Origin: Adenanthera pavonina | Taxonomy: Eukaryota; Streptophyta; Magnoliopsida; Fabales; Fabaceae | Assembly: GCA_026686845.1 (NCBI GenBank) | Contig: JAIVEN010000021.1 | Span: 13,224,001 to 13,288,000, forward strand | DNA: 64,000 nt | Direction of reading: 5' to 3' | In this document: positions 1 through 11,204 of the stretch, piece by piece | Position numbering within the stretch: the stretch's first letter is position 1 | Layout of the letters: each line of letters opens with the position of its first letter | Notes under the pieces: generated by a model | Told to the model about the DNA's origin: nothing | The model's input: the letters and a program-made list of their open reading frames with translations, nothing else | Databases searched by the model: none | Translations under genes and position numbers: made by a program

Positions 1-2
1 AA

Positions 3-530
3 AAGATCATTGCTAAGATGACCATCACCTACAAGGATTGGCATGAAATGCTTCCGTATGCTCTCCATGGGTACCGTATCACAGCTCGTATGTCAACAGG
101 TGCTACGTCGTATTCTCTAGTATATGGAATGGAGGCAGTGACACCGATTGAGGTGGAAATTCCATCACTATGGGTCATGATAGAATCAACTGTTAGGGAA
201 GATGATTGGATTAAAACTTGATATGAACAGTAGAATATGATTGAATAAAAGAGATTGATCGCCATGTGTCATGGGCAGCTTTATCAACGGAGAATGGCTA
301 AAGCGTTTAACAAAAGGCTTCGCCCTTGAGAATTTGAGCCAGGGGAGTTAGTCCTAAAGAAAATTCTTCCAAATCAAGAGGATAATCGAGGAAAGTGGGC
401 CCTATCATATGAGGGTCCTTATGTGGTAAAGCAAGCTTTTTTAGGGAGTGCGCTTATTTTGATCGATATCAATGGGCAAGAAATGGCAAAACCTATCAAT
501 GCAGACTCCATTAAGAAATATTATACCTAA
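3..530 (+). pseudogene. Ty3/gypsy pol, integrase C-terminal end (decayed)
   Basis: The frame reads as the end of a plant Ty3/gypsy polyprotein. It has the integrase segment around YKDWHEMLPYALHGYR and YSLVYGMEAVTPIEVEIPS, followed by a C-terminal part with MCHGQLYQRRMAKAFNK, GPYVVKQAF and finally INADSIKKYY before a TAA at 528-530. In a live element this enzyme inserts the cDNA into the host genome. In-frame stops lie at 219-221 (TGA), 231-233 (TAG), 246-248 (TAA) and 327-329 (TGA). Two of them look like CGA-to-TGA changes, as expected for methylated, silenced copies. The 5' part of pol lies outside the window. Ty3/gypsy identity is secure; a Tat/Athila-type lineage is a guess from the wording of the C-terminal end. 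Confidence 0.88.
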
Positions 531-536
531 AAAAAA

Positions 537-800
537 GGCTTGCTAGGTTCAAAATTTGAAAAGGCAACCTAGGAAAAAATTAGAGCACAAAAAAATGATG
601 AAATAAAAAGAAAAAAAAAAGAGCTCACTAAGTTGAAAACCTGAAAAGGCAGCCTAGACAAAAATTAGAGCCCAAAAAAAATGAATGAAAAAGAGCTTGA
701 AAAGGCAACCTAAGCAAAAATTAGAGCACAAAAATAAAATATAGCTTGCTAGGTTGAAAACCTAAAAAGGTAGCCTAAGCAAAAGGAAGAGCGAATCATC
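537..800 (+). repeat. Short tandem array in gypsy 3' spacer (about 4 units)
   Basis: Four diverged units share the order gcttgctaggtt, gaaaaggcaacct, then caaaaattagagc. They begin near 537, 620, 690 and 742. Unit length varies (roughly 50-80 bp) because A-rich linkers differ. Tandem repeats in this position are typical of Tat-lineage gypsy elements. Confidence 0.65.
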
Positions 801-1812
801 TCCCAAGCAAGAAAAAGAGGGAAATGGAATGGGGTTATAGGCTGCTAATGGACAAAGGTAAATGACAAGTATGGCACGATCTTTAGTTAGACATACTATA
901 AGATGTGTCCAAAGACAATGCAAGCTAATTAACTTAAGGCTTAAGCTACCAATGTGATGGCATTTTATCTCATTTTTACATGATCGGTATCTTTAGTTTC
1001 TTGTTGTTTCGAGATCTCCTATCCAAGTGGTTTGTTCACCCAATAAACTAACTTTCTGCTCTGTTTCCCTGATTGTTGCTTTCTTTTAACAAGCTGTTGT
1101 ATCTATTCCTCTTTGATTATTGCTTCCCTTTTTGATAAGTTGCTGTATTTGTTCCTCAAATGAATTATTTATAAAAAAATGAAGAGGGAAGAAAAGTATT
1201 CCTTAATGCTAGACATCATGGGAATAATGGTGATCGCAAGCTAATAGCGTTAAGTACAAGGGGGAGAATGAAAGTTCATAGAATCTGATTGATGAATAGT
1301 AGGAAACAATCTGTGGAAACTCCAAAGCTCTTTATTCCAAGATGACACAACTATGCCTAAGGATAGAAGAAGCATGCAAGGTGGTTTTCATCATCACTTA
1401 TGATCATGGCAAGTTTAAGAGTTATGGGGTTAGCTGAATTCCTTCATCAGGAACAATGAAGATCTACATTAAGACAATAAAATTGAAAGATAAAACCTAG
1501 TTTTCATTACATTTCTAACATTGTGGTCACTGTAAATTTTCTTTCAAATTGGGGCAATAAATTCTTTTTTTACATGCATCTTCCATCTCATACAAATTGG
1601 GGCAAATAATCCTGATAATAAATAATAATGAAAATACATGTTGCAGTCCACAAGTTTATTCAAACATAAAAGAAAAGAAAAAGAAAATTTCATTTCACAT
1701 GCATCGTGAAAGGGGATCTGTATACCCAAAAAAGGGAGAGAGAGAGAGAGAGAGAACAAAAATTGCATTGTGCCCACATCATATATAGTCCATTGCGTCA
1801 AATAAACTCCAT

Positions 1813-1822
1813 AAAGTGGGGG
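1813..1822 (+). other. Polypurine tract of outer gypsy element
   Basis: A run of A and G with one T (aaagtggggg) sits directly before TGATCAAAG. This is the expected plus-strand primer next to an LTR beginning with TG. Confidence 0.6.
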
Positions 1823-1901
1823 TGATCAAAGAACCAAATCTTAAGTTTAAAGAAATATTGCATAAACACCTCAAATCCTGCATCTTGACATATGTCACCT
1901 T

Positions 1902-2845
1902 TAAATCCCTTTAATTTTCTGTCAAAGCCCTGGCTGGCGTCAGGCCTTTGTTTAATTTTCCGTCATTTAAATTTCTATCAAAGCCCTAGCTGGCATCAAG
2001 CCCTTTAAATTTTTTTCATTTAAATTTTTGTGAAAGCCCTGGCTGGCATCGGGCCACTCTTTAATTTTTCGTCATTTAAATTTCTGTCAAAGTCCTAGCT
2101 GGCGTCAGACCCCTTTAAATTTCCATCATTTAAATTTCTGTCAAAGCCATGGCTGGTATCAGGCCCCTTTAAATTTTCATCAATTAAATTTCTATCAAAG
2201 CCTTGGTTGGCATCAAGCCCCTTTAAATTTCCTTTTAAATTTCTGCCAAAGCCTTAGTTGGCATCAGGCCCCTTTAAATTTCCGTCATTTAAATTTCTGT
2301 CAAAGTCCTAGCTGGTGTCAAGCCCCCTTTAAATTTCCATCATTTAAATTTCTATCAAAGCCCTGTCTGGTGTTAGGCTCCCTTTAAATTTCCTTTTAAA
2401 TTTATGCCAAAGCCCTGTTTGGCGTCAGGAAATTTTTGTCATTTAAATTTTTGTCAAAATCCTGGCTGGCGTCAGGCCCTTTTTAAATTTTTGTCATTTA
2501 AATTTCTGACAAAGCCCTAGCTGGTATCAGGCCCCTTTAAATTTTCGTCATTTAAATTTCTATAAAATCCCTAGCTGGTATCAGGCCCTCTTTAAATTTC
2601 GGTCATTTAAATTTCTATCAAAACCTTGGCTGGTGTCAGGCCCCCTTTAATTTCCCATCATTTAAATTTCTATCAAAACCCTAACTAGCGTCAGACCCCC
2701 TTTAAATTTCCATCATTTAAATTTCTATCAAAGTCCTGGTTAGCGTCAGGCCCCCTTTATTTTCTATTAAAGTCCTAGCTGACGTCAAACCCCCTTTTTA
2801 ATTCTATCGAAGCCCCGCTTGGTGTCAAGCAACCCTTTAAATTTT
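1902..2845 (+). repeat. Minisatellite of about 52 bp, 18 copies, inside the gypsy LTR
   Basis: A unit built from tttaaatttctgtcaaag, ccctggctggcgtcagg and ccctttaaatttccgtca recurs 18 times. Counting the ctggc(g/a)tcag core gives copies near 1930, 1990, 2042, 2097, 2151, 2204, 2256, 2310, 2363, 2418, 2464, 2519, 2573, 2629, 2684, 2738, 2776 and 2817, a mean spacing of about 52 bp. Copies differ by substitutions, mostly C/T and G/A. The array lies close to the 5' end of the LTR, i.e. in U3. Confidence 0.9.
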
Positions 2846-3278
2846 TGTTGTCTTTATTGTTCATTCATCTCACTTCCCGAACAAAATACATGTTTCCTTC
2901 TCCATTTATTTCTAAAGCGTGAATATCATTTCAGGATCTTCTCCCTTAGAAAACAAATGAAGATAGGCAGCTCATCAACATGGTATTTTGTTTGGGTCTT
3001 GCTATCACATTTTGTTTTAGTGAGCATTTGTTTTAACCATGTCACTGCATACCACGGTAGTCCTAGTCCGGTTGCTATTGTTGTTCATCTGTGTCACATC
3101 ATAGCATGTTGCATCTTCATTTGTGCACAAGGTTGAGTCTAGTTCAGTTTTATCCAATTATGTTGTAAGTCCCTTGGCATTGTGTGTTGTGCATAAAAAT
3201 ACGCATTCACCATATCTTTTAATAAAGTCATCCATATCCTAGATAAAGTCTTGAGTACTCTACATTCATGTCGTATTG

Positions 3279-6213
3279 TGTAATATCTTGAAAATTTTTT
3301 TAAATGTTTAAAGCTCAATATTTCAAAATCTATAAGGAATTTGTAAAAATGGATATACACCGTTTTGCATAATATAAGGTAAGGAGGACAATTATTTCGG
3401 TCAGAAGGAAAAATAAGAAAATAACCATTTTGCCCCTAGAAAAAAAAAAGGAAAAAAAAACAAAAGGAAAACGAAAAAAAGAAAGAAAGAAAGAAAGAAA
3501 GAATTCGAAGGCGGTGGACGACACAAACAAATTTTATTAATTTTGGGAAAAATTACACCTAATGACCCAGAAGTTTTGAAAATTATAAATATATCCCGGG
3601 TTAAGGGCATTTTTGTAAATATGAAAAATTATAGTCAAAATGAAGCTCTCAATGAGCTAAGACCATTGGAATATAGTATGAAATTTATTAAGATCAAACT
3701 AATATTTATTGGGTAATTATGATTTAATATTAATGTCTTACCCAATAAATATCAGTCTGGACTGCAAGAAGAAGCAGTATTTATTCAAGAAAAATGTGTG
3801 GGTCTTATATTTGGACCAATTGGAATAATTATATTATGGTAATTTTATGATTATAATTAGTATCCCAATAATAGTAAAATATACTGCTAAAGTAGCTTTA
3901 ATTGTCCAGACCGGTTCAGAATATATCTGGATAAGTAAATACCTGAAATTTTTGGAGCAAAATACCCTCCATTTCGTGGCCAACAAGCAGCACATGTTAA
4001 AATACCCTTAGTTTATTAATTTTCATGAAAAAGCTAGAAAAATCAAGTCATTAGGTGGCAAATTCTCATTGGTTGATGATTTTTATATATACTCCCTCCT
4101 TCCTCATGGTTTGGCCGATGAATTAGTAAGGAAAAGAGGGGAAGAGTGGTCTGAGCATGGAGGAAAAGAAGGCTACGTGGGAGGAAAGAAAAAGAGAAGA
4201 AAAAATAAGGAAGAAATGCAAGGAAAATTGGTAAGCAAACATCTTGTGTTCCTTAAGTGTTCTAGCATAGTTCCTAAGCTCTATGAGTTAGTTCCCTTGA
4301 AATTTTCTCTCCTTCATCCATTGTTCTAATCTGGCTAAGCATGATTAATGGAAAGAAAAGTTGTTTTTAAGCCATAAAATCAAGAGAAAGCATGATATTT
4401 TACTAAAGGAAACAAGTATGGTATATTTTAAGCAAGTTGTGAAAGAACCATTCTTTTTCCTTTGGAGAAGATTTTTGGCCAGATCATTTGAGTGTCTTAA
4501 GGTTGGAATTTCATTAATTTGATGCTAAAAATGGATTCCCCATGGTCCAAAACCTTAAGAGCAAGTATGGTGTTAGATAAAAAGCTTAAGGTGAAGAAAA
4601 TGAAATTTTTAGGGTTTTCTGAGTATTTAAGAAGTAACTCATGAAACCAATGAATAAAGTGAGTGTTGAATGATGTTTAGGGACTTGAGGAAGCTTGGTA
4701 AAACTAGTGGAAGCATTAGATTCAAGAGGAAGAGCCAAAGGAATGCTTCAAGGTAGCTAAGTTTCATATTCTTGCTTTATGTTCTTTCATTGTCTTTCTA
4801 TGATTAAATTGTGTTGCCATATTGAAATTGTGATTTCCTTGATTGTTCTTGGCTGTTAAATGAGGGGTTTTATTCCCCGGGATGTCCATTTCCTAAGCCG
4901 TTATGCTGCCGAATTTTTTATGACTAATATGGTAATTTATTGTTTAAAGGTGATTGTGTGATTATATGTGATCAAATGTGAGTTTATTTGACATGATTGA
5001 CATAATTGCATGGAATGTAACTTGCTACTGAGATTGCCCCAATCTCATCCCCTCAAGTATCCCAAATAACTAGGCACAATCTATGGCAAAGGAGTCCAAA
5101 GAAAAGGCAAGGAGAATGAAGAAGAGAATGATGCTTGATGGTGTTTTCAAGCTAAGAGTGTATATTTTGTAATTATGTATAAAATCATGTATATGCTTTT
5201 AGATCTGTGCCATTGTGCTATTATGGCCTTATGTGCATTTTGAAATGTTTGGCATGGATTTGAAACATGGAATGATCATATGAGCTTGTTATGAAGTCTA
5301 CTTTGCCATGTTATATTGTTAGAAGTTCATTTTGTAGTAATGAAAGTAAAGTCAACACTGTTTGACTGAGATAGGGCAAGTAAGTCAAGTGTTATATATG
5401 CTCTGAAAGTAGAGAGAACAAGCTTTCCAATGAGCTAAAGAACACTTAATTTGGATGTATGCACGATTTATAATGAAATTTTAAAGTTTAGGATCAAAAC
5501 TGGACAGTGATGTGAAGGCTGCGAATTTTACTGAATATATTACTTCTTTTTGAAAAGTGATATAAAATCATACAGAGCTCCAAAAATTCAGTGGTTTACA
5601 TTTATGAAAATATTTATATTTTGAGGTTAATATGCCACTGGTTTGAGTTCAATTGGAGCTGTACAATGAGAGATATACAAGTTTTCCCAAGATTGTTCCA
5701 GTAAAAGTGATGTTCTGATCCCTAGTCATTCAAATTGATGTTGTGCCCTGTATATACCAAATAAATGTATAAAAAAAATACGAAGACAAGTATACATATA
5801 TATCTTTCCAAGGGTATGTAGAATACATGATTTGGCTCAGTATAGAGTTAGATGTGAATTTTTAAAGTTACGGCCAAAATCCTGGAAAAGAGAGAAATGA
5901 CCATTTGTACAGTATAAGTTTGAGTAATAAACTGTATTAATTGGTCAGGTTAAAGAAAGTTTTCATATTTTTATCTTGTATATCATGTTTCTAGCTTCAT
6001 TTAGATACTTGAACCACATTGATACGATTTTTCTGGATTAAGTTATGATTTTCCAAAGTTCATCCAGAAAACTTGAGAACCAAATGAATAGTACCACGTT
6101 TTTTTTTATTAAATATTTTGGTTCTACTAATGGTTCAAGCTCTTAATATGGACAATTTGGACATTGTACATACTATGATATATGGAAAATATAGATAAAG
6201 GTAAGGTGTTACA
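3279..6213 (+). repeat. 5' LTR of the 10.9-kb element
   Basis: It starts TGTAATATC after the target duplication and ends GGTGTTACA just before the tRNA primer site. It is near-identical to 11205-14144 except in the first 250 bp, where about ten substitutions and a short rearrangement cluster. A GAAA microsatellite lies near 3479-3501. An 86-codon frame (4069-4329) is present in both LTRs but starts at TTG and overlaps the TATA region, so it is not called as a gene. Confidence 0.95.
4083..4092 (+). promoter_or_regulatory. TATA box, likely LTR promoter
   Basis: The sequence tttatatata followed by ctccctcc stands 0.8 kb into the LTR and is conserved in the 3' LTR at about 12013-12022. It is the most promoter-like site in the LTR and would divide U3 from R. 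Confidence 0.5.
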
Positions 6214-6217
6214 TTTT

Positions 6218-6229
6218 TGGTATCAGAGC
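6218..6229 (+). other. Primer-binding site, initiator tRNA-Met type
   Basis: TGGTATCAGAGC lies four bases after the 5' LTR end. It is complementary to the 3' end of plant initiator tRNA-Met, the usual primer for minus-strand synthesis in plant gypsy and copia elements. Confidence 0.93.
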
Positions 6230-8488
6230 TGAAGATCTTGGCTCTTAGAGTAAAGATCTGGGTAAATCTTTGCAATGAGAGAGGAAAGTAATCCTCTTAG
6301 CTATAGTTTTCCCTTTTGATGAGAAGTATTATTTCTTTTGAGAAACTGGCCTAAGAATGTTTTAGTGGTATATGAGATTAGTCTTAAGGATGACTTATGA
6401 TAGTTGCTGGTTTAGTTGAGGATGTTTTACAAATGATGTTTTCCTTAGGTCGTGAATTCTTTCAGAATGAGATCGTAGTTAGATCTTATTAGTAAAAGAA
6501 GATGTAGGATCACAGAGGATCCTAGTAGGGCTTAAAGATCGCAGTAGATCTCATGGTCGCAGTAGACCAAGTTTGAGGTTGCAGTAAACCTCTAAGATGA
6601 ATGAGAAAGATTACGAGGCCCTATAGTTCTGATAGTTTTCTGAAAGAAGATGGCCTAGGATGATTTTAGAAAGATATGAAATCTCATTAATCAACAGCTA
6701 GTATGAATGTTGACCTAAGGCTTTTCTCTAATGCCAAGCCACTGACTAGAAAGTAGCTATGAGATGTGATGGTAGGTTGTTAATGAGTAAAAAGCAAGTA
6801 TCCTACCTACAAAAATAAGTTCAGTGGCAAGATGTTTCAGTAATGAACGAAAGAGGCCAGTACAGAATAAATGATAGAAAAAAAAAAGAGAATCAATGGG
6901 GGAAAACTAATGAAAGATTTAAAGAAAGGCAAGTTAGAAAAGAAAGATGGTTAGTAACCAAGATACAGGAATTTGGCCTGAGCCTAATCAAGATCCTATA
7001 AGGGAAGACATAGGATCCAGCAAGATTTTCTTTCCAACTAAACCAAGGACTCCAAATCCAAATGCTATTAAAGCTATGTATGGTAAATATCATGATGGAT
7101 TTGTGAGGATTTGCTCAATTTTAGATTTCCTTGGTACAGTACAAGAAGTGAAAGAGATTCTTAGAAGGGCATTATGATTTTAAGCTTCCTATAAGAGAAT
7201 GAGTTGAGCAAGTACTAGATGTCATAACAAGATCATGAGCTCTGGAGCTATATTAAGGAGTTCCCTCAAGGTTGAGTGTTTAACACTCCTAAAGGCTATT
7301 TCATGGCCTAAATGCTCTAGGTAAAGCACTATCAGGAAGGAAAGCTGAGGCAATAGAATTCTCAAATAAGGATGTAGAAGAAGATCCAATTGAGAAGCCA
7401 GATGACAATAGTAAGCCCAATGTTAGTATAGAAGCCTCATAAGCTCAAGGAAATGTGCATATATAGGGAACATGTATATAGAAATAAGATGTATAGCTGC
7501 AATCTTTGACTAAATATATATGTAGCCAGAAGTTGATTAAAGATTAGTAAAGTAAAAGACCAGGGGTCGAGAAACGATGATAAGTTCTTACCAGTGATGG
7601 TATAATGAAGTAGTAGTTAATGTAATTGTGGAGTTTAAGTTGTTATTAAGAGTCGTTAAGATACAAAGAGGTGCTCAACAAAGGCTAACAGTATAAGCAC
7701 ATGCCTCTCAAATGACTCTAGTAACAATAAATGAGTGTACTCCCTGTTTAGATCCCTTGCAAGTAATCCTTAGTCTTCTAGATTAGTAACAGAAAACTAT
7801 TGAGCAACTATAAGAGATAGTTAATGCTCAAGGACAATAAGGGAAAAGCTAGAGCCCTTAAGGTTTCTGGCTATACTGCAGCAGCCTCAAGTAAATTAGT
7901 AGGTTCTGTAGGATTTTCCCCAAGGCAACTAGATGTGTTCGCCAACCACTGATATATGATTGGCTGATGAGAAAATATTAGCTTCCATTCTTAGATGATA
8001 GATTTGATGTGCAAGTTGTTGAAAAGTAGATTGTGAGTTAAAAAAAAAAAAATTTTCAAAGATGATAGGATGCATGCTGGAAATGGAAACTTGATAGTAA
8101 AAGAGATTGATTGACCAATGGGGGCAGAACACGAAATGAGCTAATCAGGTAAAGGGCACTGTATTGACTTGGGAAGTATTATAAGAATAGTTTTATGAAA
8201 GTTATTTTCCCTAGTCTGTAAGAGATGAAAAGAAAGTGAAATTATAAGGATCAGTTAAGATGTGAATGAGTCAGTCATTAAATATGTCATAAGGTATAAT
8301 CAAGTGACTCGATACCTAATCTTCCTTCAACAGTTTGTTGATAAGTAATGGTAAGTAACCTTGGAATACTAGGGGATTCAAGAAGTAAGGCAATAAGCAC
8401 AGAGGAGATAGTTGAGTAAGCCAACTCCTATTTTTAAGAATGTGAAAAGGCTCATAGTAGAAGGCTATGCTTAGCAATGAAGAATATG

Positions 8489-8530
8489 TGCTTTAAGTAT
8501 AAAGAGTTGGGACACTATACTCGTGACAGT
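8489..8530 (+). pseudogene. Gag zinc-knuckle remnant
   Basis: Fourteen codons read CFKYKELGHYTRDS, which fits the retroviral C-x2-C-x4-H-x4-C knuckle except that cysteines 2 and 3 are replaced by Y and S (one-base changes from TGT). It is embedded in sequence full of stops. It is the only piece of gag recognised, and it shows the interior descends from a gag-bearing element. Confidence 0.6.
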
Positions 8531-9232
8531 ACTATGGAGATGGCCAACCCCAGACTATAAGCGCAAGAAAAAGTCTTTGTGCTAATCTTAGTCTAAGGCC
8601 TGTAAGTCACCTGACCTTAGTAAAGGTATGATTCAGGTGCAAGCCAAATCCTGTAGCTATGCTAAGAAGATAAGTCTGGAAGTTACTATTATATAAGTTA
8701 TATGAAAATGTCTTGATGAGAAACTGGGCTATAATCTCCATTGTTTGCCTAAATAAGCACCGTAGTAATACAAAGATTTGTTTGCCTTTCCCTAGTAGTG
8801 ATGTGAGTATTGGCATGAATCAACTTTTACAAATAACCTCCTTCTAGGTTGTAAGAAAGATGATGATTTTACCTACCCCCTGAAGGTGTTCCAGGTATTG
8901 AGCTTAAGTTAAATGTTATGTTGATAGCTCAAGCTAAGAAATGCTTGAAAAATGATGTTAAGAATAGACAAGAAAGTTGATGTAAGATTCAAACGAGAAA
9001 GTTTGATAAGATGTAATGCCTCTGTAAGAAAAGTTAGTATACTTATGAGGTATAAGGTACAAAGTATGAGCCTAAGGTATTTGATTAGTGGTAAGCAGTT
9101 AGGGAACTAAGAAACCTTGAGATAGTCGATTGCTGAGTTTAGTATGAAATCTAGCTAAAAGAAAGTTCTTGGCCAAAAGATCTCACAATGAATATAATCT
9201 TCCATTAATTGCCAAGGTGATGAAAAAGGGAG

Positions 9233-9435
9233 GTGGCTCTTGGGAAGAAGCCCAATTGAGCAAAGAGATGAAATCCTCCTTATGATAAAAGCAGCCGAGG
9301 CAAGGTAGATGGAAGGTAGCTCTTGGGGAGAAGCCCAATTGAGCAAAGAGATGAAATCCTCCACCAAATAAGTCGCCAAGGCAAAGTAATGGAAAGTGGC
9401 TCTTGGGGTGATGCCCGATAGAGCAAGAATGAGTA
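9233..9435 (+). repeat. Tandem repeat of 80-83 bp, about 2.5 copies
   Basis: Units start at 9233, 9316 and 9396 with gt(g/a)gctcttggg. The first two share nearly all of the following 45 bases (agaagcccaattgagcaaag and on); the third diverges after about 30. It lies in the interior of the 10.9-kb element. Confidence 0.85.
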
Positions 9436-11186
9436 ATGGTGAGAGGCCAAGGGCTAGATTCTAACTAAGCTAGCAAGAGACTTTTGAAGGGTTAAGAAGT
9501 TTCTCTTAAATTGCTAAAACACTAATCGACCGTGGCTAAATAACTAAGAAGCTATGTATAAAAGCAGATAAAGCAGATATGTCGTAAGAGTAAAAAGTTA
9601 GAGACCACTGCCTTAATATTATTTAGACCCTGAATCACAAAAAGTCAAAAGATCTTAAAGGTATGATAAGATAAGCAGAATACAAGATTCATGGGTATGT
9701 TTATACGTAAAGGTATAGTGGTAAGATGAATCTCTAAGCTAGTAAAGACTAGAGTAAAAAGAAGCAGTATGAGTATAGGGATGAATTCCCTAAAATTAAA
9801 AGCAATAAGTGATCCAGAGGTCACATAGATGTTATAGTTTAAATGAAGCCCAATGTCGCATTCTCGAAGTCTAAAGAATGACCAGAGTGCAGCAGAACCC
9901 CTCAGCACTTTACAAGTAAGTGTGCTCAAGTGAGGGAAATTTCATGATAAGTGACCTACTGGGAAATATGAAAAAGATGTAAAAGGCAAGAAAAATGTGC
10001 TAATAATTAAATTTTGGCACCGAAAATTTATGATAGTCTTACTAAAAGCACATGTTAGGCTACATGAATAAAAGATGAATAGTTTATTATGACCTCAAAC
10101 ATTTAAAGGAGCATGAAAGGCAATTGAGAAGTTTTGAAATGTAATTAAAAGAAAAAGCTTGCTGAACTTAGTATATGGGAGCTGGGCTCCAAGAAGTACG
10201 GTTAATAGGTTACAGAATCTCCCATATGGATCTCAGTAGATCCTAGTAAAGCAAGTAAAGTTATGAAATGGGAGAGATCAAACAATGTAATAGAGACGAG
10301 AGGTCTCCAAGTTTAGCAAGATGTTATGAAAAAATTTCTCTCAAGTTGTCTTACCGCTTAGTTAGAAGAGAAACTGAAGTGGCAAAGAGATTAAGAAATG
10401 AGTTTTATAAGCTGCAAAGGCTAAACCTCCTTCCCTGAGATGATTAATCCTGATCCAATGATGACCATAGGAGTCTATAATTATGGATCAGGATAGAGTA
10501 ATGTAGCAGGGTTGGGTGGCAAGTATTAGCCAATGTTTTATATATTAATGCTACGAAAAAGCACGTTCCCACTTATAGTAGCGGTAAATAATGCTCTCAA
10601 GAAGGGTTACTAAGAGTTATTATAGCTACCATGAGTTGTTATATCTATGATATTACTATAAAAGTGTTTGAGATCACAATAGCCTCAAGGGATTATGAGA
10701 TAAAAGAAGAGTTAGACTTGAGGTAAAGAAAAGAAAAGAAGTAAAAGGAAAATATGAGATGACTTGTAAATGTCATCTAGGCAAAGCTAATGTGATGAGC
10801 TTATGCCTTAGTAGAAAGATTATTCATGTTAATAGCATGAAAGTAAAGAAAGAGATAATATCAGGTGCCAATAATGGAAATATAGTATGAACAAGATAAG
10901 AGAAAGTTATGGAATTACTATAAGGATGTTACAAGTGAAAATTTCGGATACACCTAAAATAAAGGTAGTTTATAATGTCCTCACAATTCCTAATTTAAAG
11001 AATATGAACCAAACTCTTTAAGTATTATAAATGATTAAATGATACCAGGGTAAAATATTGACTGAAAAGTTAAGTAAGTGAGAAATAAGAGTATTTCTCT
11101 AGTATAAATGGTCTGAAAAATTGGGAAATTAAGAAAAAGGAAATAAGAGGTACTGGTATGTATCTAAATTTCGAGGACGAAATTTA

Positions 11187-11204
11187 TTTTAAGGGGGAGA
11201 GAAA
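11187..11204 (+). other. Polypurine tract of the 10.9-kb element
   Basis: The run ttttaagggggagagaaa stands directly before the 3' LTR TG and after the phrase tcgaggacgaaatttat, a hallmark of plant Tekay/Del-type gypsy 3' ends. Confidence 0.9.

Larger units (their letters stand above)
531..1822 (+). other. Noncoding spacer between gypsy pol and 3' LTR
   Basis: No ORF of note occurs between the pol stop and the purine tract. The segment carries a short tandem array (537-800), then unremarkable AT-rich sequence, and a GA microsatellite near 1738-1756. It ends in the polypurine tract at 1813-1822. Long noncoding stretches between pol and the 3' LTR are known in Tat/Ogre/Athila-type elements. 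Confidence 0.6.
6214..11204 (+). other. Interior of the 10.9-kb element, noncoding and decayed
   Basis: About 5 kb with stops in every frame. Recognisable pieces are the primer-binding site (6218-6229), a CCHC-type remnant (8489-8530), a tandem array (9233-9435) and the terminal purine tract. Reverse transcriptase, RNase H and integrase motifs could not be found by eye. Around 6525-6600 the short phrase gcagtaga recurs in slightly changed form. Confidence 0.8.

Noticed and set aside
4069..4329. 86-codon open frame repeated identically at 12000-12260
   Set aside because: It lies inside the two LTR copies, starts at TTG rather than ATG and overlaps the LTR TATA box. Its identity in both places follows from LTR identity.
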